A DNA stretch of 64,000 nucleotides from the NCBI GenBank assembly GCA_965153455.1, contig OZ234493.1, forward strand, positions 6,438,213 to 6,502,212, in the 5' to 3' direction. The position numbers and the translations under genes are program-made. This DNA is from Sphagnum compactum (Eukaryota > Bryophyta > Sphagnopsida > Sphagnales). The notes under the pieces are model-generated. The model was not told the DNA's origin, searched no databases, and saw only the letters and a list, made by a program, of their open reading frames with translations. Positions 37,001-48,864 of the stretch are shown here, in pieces (position 1 is the stretch's first letter; each line of letters begins with the position of its first letter).

Positions 37001-39951
37001 CAACATATCATTTATTTGTGCCAGCAGTGGTGATTCAAAGGACCTAATAGGGAGAAACCCCTGCATTTAATCACCTGATGCATTTATGAGATCACAGAAT
37101 TAGATGCATGAAGAATAAGATCACAAGATCACAACTCTGAGATGTGTAGCTCCAAATTGTCCCAAAGTGATGTGTGATGTGTACCTTTAGCATCTTCAGC
37201 TCCAGCTTGCCAAGTTCACGACCATTCATAAACACTTGTGTAGTCCCTTTGCTGGCATTACTCTGGAGGCTACCACCCACCTTCAGTGAGGTACTGATGA
37301 TTTTATCTGGCCTATGGCCCTCCTTACCCCAAAGGCCTGTCTGGCCATCATACCAAAACCTCCCAGGTTTCAATTTTTGAGGGGGTTTCGCAGAATTCAA
37401 CAACATTGCCATCTCTTCAGATGAAAGCTTACTGCCATTCACCCACACCTGCTCAGGACGAAGCTGATTGGCAGGGCACTCCATCTCAGCCTTCATGATT
37501 AGCTGTACTTCCAGAGGAGGCATGTGCTTCAGGAGCCTTGAAGGTTTCCCAATGAAAGGCCTCCTTGTCTCATGGATTGGCTGCCCAATGCAACTGACAC
37601 ACTTCCGACCTTCTGGCATTGACCCCATATATGGTAAAATACAACTCCTACAAAACTTGGACCTGCAAACCATGCACACTTCTTTGTCTTGTAAGCGCCA
37701 GTTTTTCCCACAGCCATAGCAACCCCCCTTCTTCCTGTCCTGAGGTGGAAAAAGTGCTAGTATGTTGCCTGAGGCCCCAGCAGGTTCTGAGGCCCTGTGG
37801 AAGGTGGCCATGGAATGCTGGGGAGAATCATATGCTGGTTGATCCATCAATGATGATGGTTTGCCCAAGTGAACAAGAGAAGCAAGCATTTCAGGTGGAA
37901 CACTTGATGAGTCACTTATGTTCTCTACCATAGCTGTTCCTTTGCCTTTGACATAATAGGACAGTGGAAGGGGTTCTGAAAGTGATGACGCTATGGATGG
38001 AGATGCTGAAAAGGAAGCAGAAGCAGAGGCAAGGATCTCTCCAATGTCAGAAGATGATGATTTCCGAGAATGTTCACTGGCATCTATGAGTGCAATAGAT
38101 GCAGCTGAGCTAGTCGATGTAGGTGAGTCTGGGGGGTGTGCAAAATAAGATATTGCCCTCTTTTGACCAATGTCTGTGCTCTCTAGTGGACAAGAAGGTA
38201 CAGAATCCATGACATTGTCTTTGGGCTTATTCAGTGAACTCACTTCTGAGCTCATGTGACTCTCATCTACTGCCACCTGTGGCTCCAAAGAATCTTCAGG
38301 AAGGTCAGAGTGCAGAGTGCTTTGACCATGTTCTAATAGGGCAATTGATGACAAGTCTTGTTGGGATGCTTTGAGTTGCTGCACTAGAAGGTCTTCTGAA
38401 CTCTGAGCAGCAGGCAAAATGGCGGCTGGCTGAGCAATACCTTCTTGAGCACTTTGTGAAACTGGGAATGAGGTGATTTGTGATGATAAACCTTCTTGAG
38501 GTCTCACAGGTTCAGACACCATGATATCTGTAGGCAGCACCAGTGCAGTCTCAGAGCCTGACATGCTAGTCCTCCATTCTCCCCGCAGCAACCGTGCCAC
38601 TCTGGATGTAGAAGCTGGGTTTCTTTGCACTTGAGTGTCTAAGGGCTTCTGCAATTTGAAACCCCTATGTGAAGCCTTCTCCAATGGTTTTGCAACAGGA
38701 AGAGAATCAATTAGGGTAGAGTTCCCCATATTCTTAGGGCTCAAACCAGTTTCATCCTGTGCAATAGGTGGTCTGTGGTATTCCAAAGCATACGAGTAAT
38801 CAAGGCTATCTTGATCACATGTTAATGAAACACCCATCAAGCTCAGCAGTTCCTCCAGTGTCTGTTCCTGTTGTGAACCTGCAAGAGCTGCCTTCTTCAA
38901 TTTGGCTGCTACAGCTGAGGGTTCAGGTTCAGTAACCCCATAAGTCTTGTCATCACCAAACAGCTCTGAGCTCCTGTGTGACTGCTCTAAGAAGCATGAT
39001 GGTTCCTGAGTGAGCCTCTGCACTGGTGTTTCTGGCATTAATTGTGAGGGATGCTGAAAAGACACCTCCGATGTTGGCACTGGAGAAGAAGGTGGTGATA
39101 TGCTAGACTGTGAGAAACCAAACCCAGCACCTAGGCAATCATTCGTTCCAAGAAGAAAATGAGAATGTATTCTAGATCCAGTACATTTAAATGCATGCTG
39201 CTCTCAATGTGGCATTACTAGGGCATGAATACGTGGAGCTAGTAACAACCTCTCACAGGAGACAGAAGTGTGTAGAGCCAATCCAAGAACGTATCTGCCT
39301 CAAGAAAAGTCCAAGCTGCTGAAAGCTTAAGCCTAATGCGCTACATGACCATGACAATTCAAACAGTAGACCTAGAACTCTGCTCTGCTCGCAGGATTCA
39401 GAAGTAGTGAGAGCTGGAACAATGGTGACCTAAAAGCCAGCTCGAGAACCAGTACCTTCGTCATCAGACCTAGCAAAAGCTCGACTCGATCGCACTGGAC
39501 TCGAGGTACCCGCCGCCTGCAGGCTGTCATCCTTCTCAGGTGCTGGATAGACCTGCAATGCCTTGAGCATTATGTGCTCTTCCTCCTCCTCTTCCTCGTC
39601 TGCTTGCGATTCTAAAGCTCCGTGGCTTCTGGAAGCAGTGTCGTATTCTCCCGCCAACCTTATTATTGGCCGCCCTTCGCTCCCACCAGAACCTAACGAA
39701 GAAGTACTCACATGAAGCTCCAAACCCTGGGCAGCTGGTGTAGCTGCTGCAGCACCTTCAAGGGAGCGAAAAGCAGCTGGCAGACGAACCGCAGAGCTCG
39801 CAGAGGATTGCGCCGGAAAGAGGAAGCCACTGCTTTTGTTCCCTCCGCCTCCTCCTCCTTGCAAACCTGCTAATACTGCATTCTCTTCTTCTCTCGCCCC
39901 GGATTTCTGCCCCTTGTCCAGCACAGATCCTGGAGGTAATGCTGCAACCAT
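34018..39951 (-). CDS. XLG: Extra-large GTP-binding protein (XLG, atypical G-alpha)
   Basis: Plant XLG: an atypical heterotrimeric G-protein alpha subunit that works with Gbeta/gamma at the plasma membrane and nucleus in growth and immune signalling. Eight exons: 39951-39456, 39079-37185, 36980-36855, 36452-36270, 36108-35886, 35503-35226, 35035-34869 and 34615-34018, for 1321 aa. Landmarks: conserved YALEYHRPP near residue 260; Cys-rich zinc-type region about 618-663 with [19 protein letters not shown] and [28 protein letters not shown]; then the G-alpha-like domain with P-loop [13 protein letters not shown] (about 888), MLLNKYD (NKxD, about 1199), and a YSTDASSFS tail. Switch II reads [12 protein letters not shown], so the catalytic Gln of DVGGQ is replaced, as is usual in XLGs. 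The first exon junction is the least certain: 39102 with an upstream donor at 39477 is an alternative. Arabidopsis XLGs are about 850-930 aa, so this N terminus is long. Confidence 0.93.
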
Positions 39952-40055
39952 CTTCTCATGGCTGCACCACCCAAGCTAAAACAATACACACATCCTCACC
40001 CTGACTCACCTCCTCGACCCCATCCCCCTTCTTCCCCTTCCCTTCTCACCCACAC

Positions 40056-40057
<2 letters not shown>

Positions 40058-40096
<39 letters not shown>
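40058..40096. repeat. (CT)n microsatellite, GA-repeat in the XLG leader
   Basis: A perfect CT run of 39 bases. On the XLG sense strand it is a GA repeat 107 bases upstream of the ATG, probably in the 5' UTR or core promoter. GA/CT tracts near plant start sites bind GAGA-binding (BBR/BPC) proteins, so a regulatory role is possible but not shown. Confidence 0.9.
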
Positions 40097-40100
<4 letters not shown>

Positions 40101-40540
40101 CGCCAACAAAAACACCAATTCTCTGACACAGTTTCTGCGACCAAAAGCGTTCTGCTTACATATTCTCACAGACTCGCTTCCTCCCTCCACCTTCTTCACT
40201 ACATTTTTTTCCCCATAAGCAATTCCAAAGAAAAAAAAGTTGAAGAGCTGAAGCCAACAAAGAATGCGCAAACAACAACAACAAACAGCGCACAAAACAG
40301 ACGCTTCTTCGCTTTGTTGCTTGCAGCAGCGGCAGCAACAGCAACAATTTCGAAAACGAAAAAAAGGGAAAAAGTCACAGTTTCGTAGCATTTACGAGCT
40401 CTTGGGAATGTAAGCGAACAACGGTGGAGAGCTTTGGGAACAAACTTTTCCAGACTTAAGGAACCGAAACGGAAAGGAAGGGAACTCTAGAAGGGAGCTT
40501 AAGGAACCAAAAAGCTCAGCACCTCAGAATTGTTTTCAGT

Positions 40541-40730
40541 AAAAAAAAAAAAAAAATTAAAAGGGAAAATTTGATAAAAAAAAAAAAAAAAAAAAAACAA
40601 AGTAAAACACACAAACAAGCAACCTTTTCTCCCAATTTCTTTTGTTTCGTTGTTTTTCCTTTCCAGCGGGGCAAATGACGTCGCTGATGCACCAACCCAC
40701 CTACCTACCTACCCACCCACCCACCCACTT
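40541..40730. repeat. Poly(A) runs and CCTA/CCCA tetranucleotide tract
   Basis: A-runs at about 40541-40556 and 40577-40597, then ACCTACCTACCTACCCACCC-type repeats at about 40698-40728. These lie 0.6-0.8 kb upstream of the XLG start. Confidence 0.85.
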
Positions 40731-40749
40731 ATGTCTAGATGTTTATTTA

Positions 40750-43700
40750 AGCAGTTGTTTTTCGGGAGATTTTATTATTTTCAGTCTTTTTTTAAATACC
40801 TATTTTCCAAGGTGGATTCATTCTTACCATTTTAATGCCCTTGAGGTCCATTCACACCAAGGGCTATGAGGTTTATATTTCTTCCATTTAACCCTTTCTT
40901 GGTCTAAGGGGGCTAAAATGATTAAATTTTCTTGAAGTAAGTTAAAATATTTGGGTCATTCACATATAAGGGGTTGATAAAATCAAATGATGCGATAATT
41001 AGTTTTTAACCTTACATTGAACCATTCACCTCAAAAGGATAATTTGATCCCTCAAAATCTAAGGGATTAAAAAAATTAAAATATTTATTTCTGCCTAATT
41101 TAAAATCAAACCTAAAAACTTGAAAGAATATTTCACTCCTAGTGGTAAACTATCCCCAAGCCTTTAGTAAACTACCCCCAAGGTCAGAACTTGCCAATAG
41201 CAAATCACATGGACCAATCAATATACCTTGCCAATCAAAAGTATGTGTGAAATTGTGTTATGGCCAATGTTTTATTTGTGCAAAATTTCACCAAAATGCG
41301 AAAAAAATTAAAAATTAGAAGGAAATATTCTATGATAATATTCTAATTTTTGTGGGAAAAAAAAAGCACCAATTTTTATTTTTTTAATGTGTCACATTTG
41401 GATTCAGATTTTAGTTTGGTAACATTTTTGTAACTATTTTTTTTGTTATTTAGATTGGTTCTAAAAACATCTCATCACTTAATGTTAATTCCCTTTTGGG
41501 ATAGTAACCAATGACACAACATCAAAGAATTGAGAAAATATATCATTGCATGTGCATTTTCCCAACCTCAACATATTGAGCAAAAATGTTTAAGTCACAA
41601 CCATTTTCCTAAGCATGTGTTGAATAAATCTGAGATAATAATTGTAGGCTATGGTCTTATAGAACAACCATGTAAGTCCAAGTGAAAAAGGCAAGCAAGG
41701 CATTTCTAGTATCTTCTCGGTGTAACTAGGCCATAATACTACCACCTCTAACACACATATCAATAACCTCAAGAACACATACCAATTTTTTGTAACCTCA
41801 ATACATTTCTCCCAAACTTTTCCCACCATGAATGATCAACAATGGAGTGCCATGAAGCAATGTTGATTCTCTACCAAAAGCTTCTCCCAAATGTATCATT
41901 AGCCTTCAAAAGGCATATGTTGCAACACACACATGTTCATAAGCATTCTCATCTATTTGGAATCAATTTTTAGTGAACACGCCAAGAATCTCACTCAACA
42001 AATGTGGGTGTGAAATCTAAAATTTTCAAACATGCTCTCACATTTACTTCATTGTTTAGGGCTATGGGCTTCGTTGCACTTAACTTTTGCCCTCAAAGTC
42101 AAAAAGCAACTTAACCTTATGTTTTGCTTCAAGAATATATTTGGACATAAGGTGCAAGGTCATACTTATGTACCACTTATGCTGGAAGAATTGAAGATAA
42201 TCAAATTATTACTTATTATTATATATGGTTGGAAAGCAAGCCTAGAGAAGCTTCCAAAAGGCCCATTATCTAAAACATTTCTTGAGCACTTCCTAAAACT
42301 TTAATTATAGATGAAAAATAATGGCATAGTGAATGAATTTAACCCATTTAGGATTAAAAGTAGACACTGATGGATGAATTTATCAATTTTGGAAGAAAAA
42401 TTAATGTCATACATTACAATTTATTTTGTCTAGCCATGTAACATTAGTTCATTATTTCATATTCCCTTCTCCATATGGACTTTTAACAATGGGAAGATAT
42501 ACATTTTTTTCTCTTCACATTTTCATTGGCTTTATGGACATTGTTCACATTATAACCACGTTTATCAAATTCTATTTCAAATCGTATGAAATGGTTTTTT
42601 CACCAAAATGATATTTTATTTTATTTTATATTTTAGGTTCAATCATAGGTTAAGCAAAGTTGCATTTTATGGGGCTTTTGTCTTCTTTTCTTTTGGAAAC
42701 TTTATGAAGGAGTGAAGCAATTATGATGAATTGAAGACCAACATCCCTTGTGCACTTGTCCATAAGTTATCAAAAAATGAAAAAAAATCATGAGAACCAT
42801 GTACACATCTTAAATTTTGATATTTAAACCAATGATGCAAAATTGATTTACAAAAAGTTTCATTATATATCAATGGTGAAAAACTTTTGTTGAAAATCAA
42901 TTTGTTTACAATGGTCAAATTGCTTTCACATACCTACTCTTAACATAATTGCAAATATAATTTGTTTGGAAGTTGAATGAACATGTATGAAATGAATGCA
43001 AAACATTGCAAATGTGTTCATTATTTTCTCATTGTAATCGGCTTCTAAACATTGCCAACTAGAAATTTGCATTTCTATCAACATATTTTCAAAGCCCAAG
43101 TTTTAAAAAGTTAAAACATCATGCACACTTGGAGTTTCCAAAGATGAAAATTGTCAACATTAAATATTTCCACCAATTTTCAAGGATTTCAATTGAAAAT
43201 ATGACATTGTTCATGAGCACAGTTTCAAAAAGGAAATATTTATCTTTTTAAAATGATATGATTGAACAAAATTAAAATTATAATATGCTAGAATCATCAT
43301 ACTATTTTTAATCTTAATAAGATAAAAAAATTTGACAACCCATTTTGTTGGTTGTAATACTCTTCATATAATGTAAACAAACTAATTTTAAATGTGAATA
43401 TTGAGCTTCAATATTTTGTATATTTTAAACAACGTATTAATTCATATCTTGGACCTTAAGCATGAATATTTAGATATCATGCACAAATTGATTAATTGGT
43501 TGAAATTTTTCTTGAAAAATATCCTAACAAATTTAAAATGACATTTTTTGTGATACGTGGATCATGAAGGAAAAAAACTTCATGAAAAAAAATTAACAAC
43601 TAAAATAAATGTGAGTTTAAAAAAATTTATGTTCATGGAATAAGATAACACTTTCACTGTTAGAAATCTTGCCATATGTAACCAGTATGTTTGTAACTAA

Positions 43701-44100
43701 GTCATGAATAATAGTTACATGCAATTGCATCTAACTATTTAATATTTTTTGGTTATGTCTACAATTACAACACAATTAATGCCACCTCCATCCTCAATTT
43801 GGATTATTCTTTTGAATAATACAATATAAATATAAATTTTTATATACAAGTGTTGGGGGCGATTATCATTTTTTTTTATGAAAACCTAATTGATTCTCTA
43901 TTTTTTTTTTGGGCTAATGAAAACCAATTAGGGTATCAAGATTTTTAAATATGGTGGTTCTTGCATATACAATAACAATCAGTTTTCACATCCAATTTTC
44001 ACAACCCTGTTATTAATGTTTCCATTAATTAAAATCAAATTAAATAATTAAATAACTAATTAATAATAATTTAATTGCTCCATTAATTACAATCAATTTT
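40750..44100. other. Intergenic, no gene recognised
   Basis: AT-rich DNA. Open frames at 41590-41829 (minus) and 42032-42304 (plus) were examined and match no family I know. No RNA gene or intact transposon was seen. Confidence 0.4.
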
Positions 44101-44109
44101 GTTTACATT

Positions 44110-45930
44110 TTAAAAATCACTAAAAATAGATGCAAACTTGTATGTTGTAACAATTTTTTTATCCAAAATATATAATTTCATCATTTCATCCCTTTCAAAA
44201 GTTATTTGAAACTCCTTTAACTCCTCCTCTACATTTAAATTAGTCTCAATTAACTCCACCAAAATAAAAGGGGATTTACAACCTCTCCTATAATCATTGG
44301 GCCAATTTTTGTTGACAAAAACCAATTTGTCCAAAAATTTTGAATTGTAAATGACACTTCCTAAATAAGGATTCCAATTAAAAAAAGATCCTTTTTGTTT
44401 CAATTTGGGATCCGATTATTCGTAGGATTTTTTTTAGCATAGAAACCAATTGTGCGAAACATATTTTCATGTTTTTCCCACCATTGAAATGGGCACTTGA
44501 TGTCTTTGACATCCACTTCATAACATTTGAAAATCAGAAGCTCTTTATTAATCAATTTCGTTGTTGGTTCACTTTTGCTAGTTGTCATCTCAAAGATATC
44601 CAAATTGTTGTCCTCTTCAAACCTTTGATTAACAATACCCTTTTCAGAATCAACCAAAACATGCAAATGATAATGACATTTAAGAAGTTGAAGAAACAAA
44701 ATATATATCACATTCTTCAACAATGGGTTTACCTTGCTCACAACTAATAAGTGAAAACACCACCAAAAGGTCTTAAACCTAGGGTGCAACATAAAAAAAT
44801 AATATTGTTGGATTTTTTCTTGATATTTCCTTAAGAAGGAAAGAAAGAAATTCAAAACCCCAACAACTTTTTTTAAAATGTTGGAAGCCAAACATGATAA
44901 TTCAAAAACAACATTTGCATTTTCTTCCATGAAGTTGTGAAAGTTTACAAAATCAATGTCATACCTTGAATATTAAACTCATGGATATGGTAGAATTTAA
45001 TGCATCGCTTAACAACCAATGACCCTTAGAATGGTTCAATATACAAGCAAATACAACAAGGCCAAATGAATCAACAATAATATGAAATATGTGTCATGTC
45101 AATGGAGATGGTATTCTCATTCATCCTCACAATGTTATGCATGTTATAACATAGTATAATAGTTTTTTAAAATTATAAAGCTTCTTGGAAAAATGATAAC
45201 TTTACTAACTAATTTGAAAAGGAAAACTTTTTTTGGTCAAACTATATATGGTAGGAATTCAAGAACAAAATGTAAACATAATTTTTTTAGCAAAAAGGTA
45301 AAATTACTTTGTCTTCACCAAAATATTCAATTTCCTTGGGGGAAGACCCAAATTGACACATGCCTTGTTCCATTCTTGTCTACCTAATATTTTTGCTCAA
45401 GTTATGCACTTTTTCAAATCTCCTTGGGCATACATCTTAAGCCTTTGCAAACTTTTTCATCTATTGTTACACATTAACATGTTTTTAAAAATGCACGACC
45501 AAAACAAAATCCTTAAATTTTTTTTATAAACCTAACACATCACAACTTCCAATTGATTTTAAGGCTACCATTGTAATGTTAAGGTTAAATCCCTCATCCT
45601 TGACATAAGCAACAATTTTTCTCCTCAACTCATAAGGTCCAATAATTCTATCAAATTTTTGGCCAAATTTTGTCCACTAATATCTATTGCTTCAAAATGG
45701 CCAAGGGTAATGTGTTTTGGCTACCAATCAACCCCTAAAAAAAATCACCAATGCAAAGATATCATGTCCACCTTTTGACATTCACAATCAAAACTTGTAA
45801 TTGCATAATGGCATTTTGCTAAAATTAGCATAACATACAATTGTTTAGTTTTTTTTATTAAACCAAGCAATAATTCAAGGAAATTTTGTTGTTTGGAAGG
45901 AAAAATAAATCTTGGACACAAATGCATACT
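44110..45930 (-). pseudogene. hAT-family transposase remnant
   Basis: Broken DNA-transposon gene read on the minus strand. From 5' to 3': AKCHYAITSFD (45745-45927), a hAT core word that runs out of frame; a block at about 45560-45700 with PKHITLGHFEAIDI and, after a frame change, RKIVAYVKDEGFNLN; the stretch 44400-44930 with MLHPRFKTFWW and then DVKDIKCPFQWWEKHENMF, the C-terminal dimerisation region; and 44110-44403 with FVNKNWPNDYRRGCKSP. At least two frame breaks and in-frame stops separate the blocks, and the usual conserved segment between the WW motif and the KNWPND block is lost. Not functional. Terminal inverted repeats were not found. Confidence 0.78.
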
Positions 45931-45939
45931 AAATCATTT

Positions 45940-48860
45940 TAACAAAATAATTTCCACAAATTGCAAAGGAAGATGGTTTTTTACAATTAGAAATCCCAGA
46001 GTCTCCAAAATTATTTTTATTGTAGATCATTTTTTTAAAAACGGTTCTACGTAGTAGAAAAATTGGGTATGGAATTGCTAAACATATTTGTTTTTTGCTT
46101 TGCAAGTTTTTTTTTTTTTTTTTTCTTTCAAAGGATTGTTCACTTCTTCAATTTTTTTAAAATAATAGAATGGTCCACATTTACATGTTTTTTCAATGTA
46201 GTTGTACCATTAGTTATGTTATATGATTAATCCTTTTCTTGTTTGAGTTTTAGGATTTGAATTCAAAATTGGACTATTGTAATAAATAATATAACACATG
46301 ACTTGAGAAGCTATTACATCAATTTCATCGTTATTGAAATGCCCACCATAATGTATTTATGCTATTTGGTTTTCAAAATAATCTTTGTGCATGTAACTTT
46401 TAAAAAATTTCTTTCATTTTCTCTTCATTTTTTTGTGGATTTCTACTTCTTTATGTTTAGACACTTGCATTTTCTTGAAGTTTTTGCAAAGTTTTATTTT
46501 CCATCCTTACTTCATTCATGAACACAACATATGTATTCTCATTTTTAGAAGACTATTCCATGTTCAAATTGAAATTAAAAATTATTGCTTGATGAATAAT
46601 GAAAAAACTAAACAATTATATGCTCTACCAAAACCAGTGTACAAGCATTCACAAGATGAGAATTTAAATTGGGCCTTTCCAATGTCCCTTGATGTTTTTC
46701 TTGTCATGCTTCACAACAACCCCTAATGCCCCTTGAGATTCGATAAAATATAAAATATAAAATATGTTCGACCCCCAACATCCCCTACATGTTTATTGAT
46801 ATTTTTAAAATGTATTTTTGTCATTGACAAAGGTTTTGTCATCCCTAAACCAAAGTGCCCTATTCATCCAAATTTTGATTAGGGACATTTGGATTGAATT
46901 TTGTTGTAGATCAATGTCCCATCTTGGATTGTCCTTTCAAAACCTTGGCTTATCAACCCTACTCTTAAACAATCATAGTGGTTTAAAGGCTCAAGAAACT
47001 TTGTAATGTTAGACATGTTTGGTTTGAAAATAAATTTCCAATGAAAACTAAGTCCAATTTTTTATTATTTTTTAAAATGTGAATTTATTCTTTGATTTAA
47101 TATTATATGTAAATATACAAAATTTTGTGACTATAAGCCTAGCCTTTTCAACATGGATGGTACATACTAAATAAACATTGTTGGATTACCATTCAACTAA
47201 GTATATTTGAAAGGCACACACTTGAATAAACATGATACGTTGACTTGTGTTGGAACTTGGGTTAAAATCCGTCTTTAAATTAAATTAATAAATGTAAGTT
47301 TCCACCCATTACAAGTTTTTATATTAATCATTAACCATAGTCAATAAACATATTTTAATGTAATGAGTTGAAATGTTTATGATTTCATGAGTGTGGATCT
47401 TAAACACACTTTAATGTTGAACAATGAGAAAATTTAAATGAGATTACCTTAGGTTAACATTAATTAACATGTTTTGTTTAAGTCTGTACAAAAGATTTTT
47501 TGAGAGGGGGAAGGGTCGAGTTTCCACTAATTCTAAAAGAGACTGAAGTTAAAAGGGGAAAATATTTTCAATTGATTAAAAAATAATAATTGGAAAAAAA
47601 AAAAGTTTGCCCATTCTTAAAAGAGAGGGTGGTTAGAAAAGGCAAAATAAAATGTTTATCCCCAAGTCATGTGTGGAGGTTATTATATACTAAAAGATTG
47701 TTAAATGCATGTTCACTATCCCCTTCGCCATCGGTAAATGTTCTGAGTAGCTCTACATACCTGAATTGTAAGACAATTCAGGTTGGTGAAGGATTCCAAT
47801 GAAAAACAAGGTCATTCTTGAAATGTTTCAGCTGCAGCAAAGCTTGTCTTTACGTCTCATTGTGATCATTATGGGACACATAAATTTTGCTCTTAGCCTC
47901 ACCAAATAGAAGTTAGCCACTTATTGCCTTGAGAACTCTAGGGCATCTAGTAGTGCAGGATCTTTTCTGATGTTGTTTTATTTCCAGAGTAGAAGAAATA
48001 GTAGTCTGTTACATTCTTGTAACATACATGTTGGCTGTTACATCAGATCATCTTGTGCAGGAATCTTCTTTAGCAGCTTCTGATCATTATTAGTTTAGGA
48101 AGATCATGATCTCTACTGCTGAGGATGCTACCAATTCAAGGTTCAGTATAGCTTATGACATTAAAGAGCTTGATGGAAGAGGAATCCAACAGAGGTGCAG
48201 GATACTAACCATCCCCTCCTTCCAGTGTGCAGTCCTGCTAGCTGCCTGCATGGTTCTGCTGCAGGCTTCGACTGATGGCAGCAAAAAAAGTAAATTAAGA
48301 TTAAGAAACCTGACCAAAAGTGACTGGAACTAGGCTGCTGGATTGATCCTTTAGCTATGTGGTCAAGGGTTCCAAACTGCCTACAAGTAGCAGGACATGA
48401 ATTTTAAATTAAAAATCATCCTGCACCCTGTATGAATTGTGCAGTCCTGCGCACTGACACCCACAAAGTTCATGGGTGGTGTTTAAAGTCCTCCCTCCCA
48501 GGTTAAAAGGAATCTTAAAAAGGACACATGCAACTCAAAGTGAGATGTCCAACTTCCCTAGAGAGACACATAATGAAGGAAGAGCATAATGATTAGAAAC
48601 TCCGCTCACCTAAGGATGCACAAGGTATGAAGAGACATGATGCACTCAGAAACCAACTCAATGTTAGTGAAAGCAATTACTGAATACAAGAGTGCAAGAG
48701 ATGTTAGCAAGATGAAGGTAAGTTGACACTCCAACAAGGGACTAGTGACCTTCAGATTTAAAAACTGATGGCACTTCATGTGGAAAATAAGGATGGATGA
48801 TTCCACTCAATATTAATCTACACATCACAAACAATGAATATGGCCAACATCCAGCAGAAA
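45940..48860. other. Intergenic, no gene recognised
   Basis: AT-rich to about 47500, then more balanced composition approaching the 3' end of the PYRR gene. The T-run at about 46108-46125 is a homopolymer. Open frames such as 46433-46726 and 48106-48333 have no recognisable domain. Confidence 0.4.
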
Positions 48861-48864
48861 AAAA

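Noticed and set aside
39996-40391. 131-codon minus-strand open frame with Arg-Glu repeats and Cys runs
   Set aside because: Generated by the CT microsatellite upstream of the XLG start; repetitive composition only.
43650-43790. Possible second CACTA-type end (CACTGTTAGAAA with GTTACATGCAA motifs)
   Set aside because: The terminus is not CACTA, and no matching opposite end was found nearby.
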